This document shows, one piece after another, positions 60,451-64,000 of a stretch of DNA of 64,000 nucleotides. The notes beneath the pieces were generated by a model. The model made no database searches. It was not told where the DNA came from and saw only the letters and a program-made list of their open reading frames with translations. Each line of letters begins with the position of its first letter. The first letter of the stretch is position 1. The DNA is taken from the NCBI RefSeq assembly GCF_005845215.1, contig NZ_SPHO01000008.1, positions 186,001 to 250,000 of the forward strand. Reading direction: 5' to 3'. Both the position numbers and the translations under genes were made by a program. Origin of the DNA: Clostridium sp. 1001271st1 H5. Lineage in GTDB: Bacteria > Bacillota > Clostridia > Lachnospirales > Lachnospiraceae.

Positions 60451-61053
60451 ATGCTGTCAGAAGATATGGCGGAAGCAGCCGAACAGGAATATCCGGTTAT
60501 GGATAAGGTCTATGAAGACCAGGAAGTTGTAAGGGTTTCAGGGAAAAAGGTGGAGTTTGATACGGTGAAGTTCGTCAGGTGCAGGCTGGAGGAATGTAAT
60601 CTAAACGGCGCATCCTTCTGCAATGTGATATTTGACAAATGTGATTTCTCCAACTGCTCCTTCCGGGATTCTTATTGGAAAAATGTAACGGTGACAGACT
60701 CAAAGGGGGATGGGAGCCAGTTCTGCAATTCCACATTTAAGTGGGTGAAGCTTCTGGACAGCCAGTTCCACTATGGGAATTTCTCCAATGCCTTCTGGGA
60801 ATTCGGAGAAATAAGAGGCTGTAATTTCCGGGAATCCTTTCTGTCTGAGGTAAAACTGAAAAAAACGGTTTTTTCATCCACGGACCTGACGGGAACAGAT
60901 TTTTTCCGCACGCCGTTAAAAGGACTGGATTTATCGGAATGTGTCATTGACGGCATCATGGTTTCGGACCGGTATACGGAGCTGGCAGGCCTGAAGGTGA
61001 GCCTGCTGCAGGCCGCGGAGCTGGCCAGGCTGATGGGAGTTAAAATCGTGTAA
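60451..61053 (+). CDS. Pentapeptide-repeat protein
   Basis: 200 residues containing many A(N/D)LxF-like units, such as CNLNGASFCNVIFDKCDFSN (residues about 48-67), expected to form a right-handed quadrilateral beta helix. Some relatives protect DNA gyrase from quinolones, but most have no known role. It belongs to a run of small genes after sbcC. Confidence 0.8.
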   Translation: MLSEDMAEAAEQEYPVMDKVYEDQEVVRVSGKKVEFDTVKFVRCRLEECNLNGASFCNVIFDKCDFSNCSFRDSYWKNVTVTDSKGDGSQFCNSTFKWVKLLDSQFHYGNFSNAFWEFGEIRGCNFRESFLSEVKLKKTVFSSTDLTGTDFFRTPLKGLDLSECVIDGIMVSDRYTELAGLKVSLLQAAELARLMGVKIV

Positions 61054-61067
61054 AAAAGGTGTATAAT
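61040..61067 (+). promoter_or_regulatory. Promoter of the fchA-folD pair, with duplicated AT-rich box
   Basis: TTAAAA, a 16-bp spacer and a perfect TATAAT, followed by a tandem AACTATATATAAA duplication (about 61070-61096) in the untranslated leader. Confidence 0.5.
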
Positions 61068-61113
61068 AGAAACTATATATAAAAACTATATATAAAAACA
61101 GGAGGATATTATA

Positions 61114-61740
61114 ATGGTAGAGAATATGACGATTCAGGGGTTTCTGGATGTATTGTCTTCAAAGGAGCCGGTGCCGGGCGGCGGAGGCGCTTCCGCCCTG
61201 GCCGGCGCCCTGGGCAATGCCCTGGGACAGATGGTGGCCAACCTGACCATGGGCAAGAAAAAGTACGCAGAGGTGGAGGATGAGATTAAGGAACTGACAG
61301 AACGGATGGTGAAAATCCAGGGACAGTTTACGGTCCTGGCAGACCGGGATGCAGAGGTATTTGCCCCTCTGGCCAGGTGCTACAGCCTTCCCTCAGGCAC
61401 AGAGGAGGAAAAGGCATACAAGGCAGAGGTTATGGAAACCCGTTTGCTGGATGCCAGCTTCGTACCCATGGAAATCATGGAGAGGGCGGTGGAGATGCTG
61501 GACATCATGGATATCCTTGCTGATAAGGGAAGCAGGATGGCTGTCAGCGACGTGGGTGTGGGAGTCCAGTTCATCCGCACCGCATTGCTGGGAGCTGTGA
61601 TGAATGTGTACATCAATACCAAGTCTATGAAAAACAGGGAAAAGGCAGAGGAACTGAATGAAAAGGCGGAGCGCATGATTAAGGAAGGTACAGAGGCGGC
61701 GGACCGCATATACCAGAAGGTGTTGGAGCAGCTCAGGTAA
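61114..61740 (+). CDS. fchA: Cyclodeaminase/cyclohydrolase family protein (FchA-like methenyl-THF cyclohydrolase)
   Basis: 208 residues, all helical. The N-terminal motif VPGGGGASALAGALGNALGQMV is the family signature (key part PGGGGASAL), shared by formiminotetrahydrofolate cyclodeaminase and FchA cyclohydrolases. It lies 29 bases before folD, and the FolD encoded there lacks its catalytic lysine, which makes methenyl-tetrahydrofolate cyclohydrolase the most likely activity. No glutamate formiminotransferase domain or hut genes are nearby. Confidence 0.85.
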   Translation: MVENMTIQGFLDVLSSKEPVPGGGGASALAGALGNALGQMVANLTMGKKKYAEVEDEIKELTERMVKIQGQFTVLADRDAEVFAPLARCYSLPSGTEEEKAYKAEVMETRLLDASFVPMEIMERAVEMLDIMDILADKGSRMAVSDVGVGVQFIRTALLGAVMNVYINTKSMKNREKAEELNEKAERMIKEGTEAADRIYQKVLEQLR

Positions 61741-61769
61741 AGAACCGGCAGACAGGAAGGAGAAGGAAG

Positions 61770-62615
61770 ATGAAAGTATTAAAAGGCGCCGAGGTTTCGG
61801 CAAAAATCAAGGAGCAGGTATCACAGATGATGGAAGGCCTGGAAGGCCCGGCTCCGAAGCTGGCTATTGTGCGGGTGGGGGAAAAACCGGATGACATGTC
61901 ATATGAACGGGGGGCTGTAAAGAAGATGGAGAACTTCGGCCTGCGGGTCCGGTCCTATGTGTTCCCGGAACAGATAAGCGACAGGGATTTTAAGGCTGAA
62001 TTTGATAAGATAAACAATGACCCGGATGTGGCGGGAATCCTGCTGCTGCGTCCCCTGCCAAAGCAGATTGCGGAAACAGACATTGAGAAGATGATTGACC
62101 CGGAAAAGGATTTGGACGGGATTTCCCCGGCCAATATTGCCAAGGTGTTTGCCGGGGACAAAACAGGCTTTGCACCCTGTACGGCCGAGGCAGTCATAGA
62201 GGTGTTAAAGGCCAACGGGATAGACATGACAGGCAAGAACGTGACCATAGTGGGCCGCAGCATGGTGGTGGGCCGTCCGCTGTCCATGCTGATGCTGAAG
62301 GAAAATGCAACGGTAACCATCTGCCATACCAGGACCAGGGACCTGGAGGCAGAGTGCCGCAGAGCTGATATCCTGGTGGCGGCGGCAGGAAAGGCCAGAA
62401 TGCTGGATGGCCGCCACACAGGGCAGGATGCCATTGTCATCGACGTGGGCATCAATGTGGATGAAAATGGAAAATTATGCGGGGATGTGGATTTCCAGTC
62501 AATCGAGCCCCTTGCATCCATGGCAACGCCTGTGCCGGGCGGCGTGGGGGCGGTGACCACGGCCGTGCTGGCAAAGCATCTGGTGCTTGCAGGCCAAAGA
62601 CAGAGAAGGGATTAG
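61770..62615 (+). CDS. folD: FolD-family methylene-tetrahydrofolate dehydrogenase, cyclohydrolase residue lost
   Basis: 281 residues with the FolD fold: NADP-binding region VTIVGRSMVVGRPLSMLM, PEKDLDG and the C-terminal TPVPGGVGAVTTA. At the folate site bifunctional enzymes have Y-x3-K (for example YVRNK); here the gapless alignment reads YERGA, so the catalytic Lys is Ala. This predicts a dehydrogenase with little or no cyclohydrolase activity, with the upstream FchA-like protein taking over. It belongs to the one-carbon pathway in the cytoplasm. Confidence 0.93.
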   Translation: MKVLKGAEVSAKIKEQVSQMMEGLEGPAPKLAIVRVGEKPDDMSYERGAVKKMENFGLRVRSYVFPEQISDRDFKAEFDKINNDPDVAGILLLRPLPKQIAETDIEKMIDPEKDLDGISPANIAKVFAGDKTGFAPCTAEAVIEVLKANGIDMTGKNVTIVGRSMVVGRPLSMLMLKENATVTICHTRTRDLEAECRRADILVAAAGKARMLDGRHTGQDAIVIDVGINVDENGKLCGDVDFQSIEPLASMATPVPGGVGAVTTAVLAKHLVLAGQRQRRD

Positions 62616-62658
62616 ACGGAATCTTTGCTGATTCTTTGTTGATTCCCGCATTTTCCTC

Positions 62659-62686
62659 TTGCTAAACTAAAAAAATGCATTATAAT
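62659..62686 (+). promoter_or_regulatory. Promoter of the amino-acid ABC transporter operon
   Basis: TTGCTA, a 16-bp spacer and a perfect TATAAT, about 65 bases upstream of the binding-protein gene. Confidence 0.55.
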
Positions 62687-62752
62687 ATAAAATGTTGAAT
62701 GTATTTATAGTTATGCAATTTGATGCATAAAAGAAAAGAGGAGAATATTATT

Positions 62753-63622
62753 ATGAAGAAGAAGGTTTTAGCAATCACCATGGCAGCACTGATGGCTGCT
62801 TCCCTGACAGCCTGCGGCGGCGGTGCAAAAGAGACAACAGCAGCTGACACCACAGCAGCAACAGCAGAGGAGAAGACAGAAGACACCACAGCAGCCGGGA
62901 GCAAGGATGAGACCAGCGCAGAGGCAGCTGAGACTGAGGCAGCTAAGGAAGCCGCAGGCGGCAAGCTGGTCATGGCAACCAATGCGGAGTTCCCTCCTTA
63001 TGAGTTTCATGACGGAGATTCCATTGTAGGTATTGACGCGGAAATCGCAAAGGCCATTGCCGATGAGCTGGGCATGGAGCTGGAGATTGAGGATATTGCT
63101 TTTGATTCTATTATTCCTGAGATTGTATCCGGTAAGGCTGATATGGGTCTGGCCGGTATGACTGTTACGGAAGACCGTATGCAGTCCGTAGATTTTTCCG
63201 ATACCTATGCAAAGGCATCCCAGAAGATTATCGTGACAGAGGACAGCGAGATTGCATCTCCTGATGACTTAAAGGGCGTAATCGTAGGCGTGCAGCTGGG
63301 AACCACAGGCGATATCTATGTATCCGACCTGGAGGCTGACGGAACCACGGTTGAGCGTTACAACAAGGGCTTTGAGGCTGTTCAGGCACTGAGCCAGGGC
63401 AAGATTGACGCGGTTGTAATCGACGGGGAGCCTGCCAAGACCTTTGTTGCCGAGACAGCAGGATTAAAGATTCTGGAAGAGTCCTTTACCGACGAGGAGT
63501 ATGCCATTGCTGTTAAGAAGGGGAACACAGAGCTGCTGGAGAAAATCAACGGCGCCCTTAAGACCCTGAAGGACAACGGGACACTGGACGAAATCGTGGC
63601 TAAGTATATCAAGGCTGAGTAA
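62753..63622 (+). CDS. Amino-acid ABC transporter substrate-binding lipoprotein
   Basis: 289 residues from the ATG at 62753 (GAGGAG upstream). Signal peptide with lipobox LTAC, a Thr/Ala/Glu-rich linker of about 50 residues, then a family-3 solute-binding domain with ATNAEFPPYEF, GIDAEIAKAIADELG and AGMTVTEDRMQSVDFSDTY (in part VDFSDTY). It captures a polar amino acid. The permease gene follows. Confidence 0.92.
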   Translation: MKKKVLAITMAALMAASLTACGGGAKETTAADTTAATAEEKTEDTTAAGSKDETSAEAAETEAAKEAAGGKLVMATNAEFPPYEFHDGDSIVGIDAEIAKAIADELGMELEIEDIAFDSIIPEIVSGKADMGLAGMTVTEDRMQSVDFSDTYAKASQKIIVTEDSEIASPDDLKGVIVGVQLGTTGDIYVSDLEADGTTVERYNKGFEAVQALSQGKIDAVVIDGEPAKTFVAETAGLKILEESFTDEEYAIAVKKGNTELLEKINGALKTLKDNGTLDEIVAKYIKAE

Positions 63623-63638
63623 GCGTACAGAGTATAAG

Positions 63639-63709
63639 ACTGCCGCAGGCTGCAGAAAGGGAGGTGCATTGACGCACCGCATCCCCGTTCCTGCAGGGCG
63701 GCAGTTTTT
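63639..63709 (+). terminator. Intra-operon terminator/attenuator hairpin
   Basis: ACTGCC/GGCAGT outer arms, CTGCAG/CTGCAG and GGTGC/GCACC inner pairings, and five T residues after the stem. It lies between the binding-protein and permease genes and would give more binding protein than permease. Confidence 0.6.
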
Positions 63710-63783
63710 GACTGTATGGCAAAGGAGAACAGGGCGTCTGCCCTGGCTTACGAATCATAAAGAAAGAGCAGAGGATGATGAGC

Positions 63784-64000
63784 ATGTGGAAGACATTTAC
63801 AGATGCGTTTTACCTGAACTTTGTGGCGGACAACCGGTGGAAATATCTGACCGAGGGCCTCAAGACAACGTTGATAATTACCTTTTTTGCCTGTCTTATG
63901 GGAATTGTGCTGGGATTCCTGGTGGGAATGATACGTTCCACCTATGAAAAGACCCATAAGCTTAAGGTGCTCAATGCTATCTGTAAAGTGTACCTGACCG
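63784..64000 (+). CDS. Amino-acid ABC transporter permease (5' part, runs off the window)
   Basis: 72 codons are visible from an ATG with AGAGG nine bases upstream (63775 and 63778 are alternative starts). The sequence MWKTFTDAFYLNFVADNRW, then YLTEGLKTTLIITFFACLMG and a first transmembrane helix, matches HisM/GlnP-type permeases. The gene is cut by the window end. Confidence 0.85.
   Translation, partial: MWKTFTDAFYLNFVADNRWKYLTEGLKTTLIITFFACLMGIVLGFLVGMIRSTYEKTHKLKVLNAICKVYLT

Overview
The window reads as chromosome from an anaerobic, amino-acid- and sugar-fermenting Firmicute, most likely a gut Lachnospiraceae of the Enterocloster / Clostridium clostridioforme type. The reasons are strong AGGAGG ribosome binding sites, two multi-subunit [FeFe]-hydrogenases, a selenocysteine-containing glycine-reductase-type protein B, Lac-family PTS genes, CheC/CheD chemosensory proteins and lipoproteins with Ala/Thr/Glu-rich linkers. 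The species assignment is an inference from gene content only.

Layout. 1-3061: end of a sugar-catabolic operon (isomerase-like, NagB-like, PfkB kinase). 3194-11368: one chemosensory operon (two small CheW-like proteins, CheR, CheY, a chemoreceptor, CheC, CheD, a receiver-GGDEF protein, CheA, CheW) with no CheB, followed by a ferritin/VIT1-type membrane protein. 12333-13465 (minus): a hydroxysteroid-dehydrogenase-like SDR and an NTF2-fold protein. 13739-16916: a two-component system. 17041-18636 (minus): flotillin. 18830-24715: first hydrogenase operon, with a long leader and a HydB subunit fused to a GltD/NfnB-like FAD-NADPH module. 25475-26005: a small membrane protein and terminator. 26106-34392: a GntR-argininosuccinate-lyase fusion regulator, divergent from a TRAP transporter-GrdX-GrdE-like-GrdB-like (selenocysteine) operon. 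34557-40810: a beta-glucoside PTS operon and its convergent PRD regulator. 40947-46131 (minus): second hydrogenase operon. 46346-49757: divergent regulatory operon with a sensory-type hydrogenase homologue, two DRTGG-like proteins, an ATPase-fold protein and a PHP phosphoesterase. 49933-53964: pst phosphate ABC transporter plus a HAD phosphatase. 54274-62615: a lipoprotein, sbcDC, three small accessory proteins, and an FchA-FolD one-carbon pair. 62753-64000: start of an amino-acid ABC transporter.

How it fits together. The hydrogenases, the Stickland-type reductase component and the folate pair are all parts of redox disposal in a fermenting anaerobe. The two hydrogenase operons carry related structured leader elements just upstream of a subunit gene, which suggests shared post-transcriptional control. 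The sensory-hydrogenase operon next to the second operon is a plausible H2/redox sensor for it.

Best candidates for something undescribed: (1) the GntR-ASL fusion controlling a TRAP/Grd component B operon of unknown substrate; (2) the RNA-like element shared by the two hydrogenase operons, tandemly duplicated in one; (3) the HydB-GltD fusion; (4) a FolD lacking its catalytic lysine beside a stand-alone cyclohydrolase. All calls come from reading the sequence; no database search was run.
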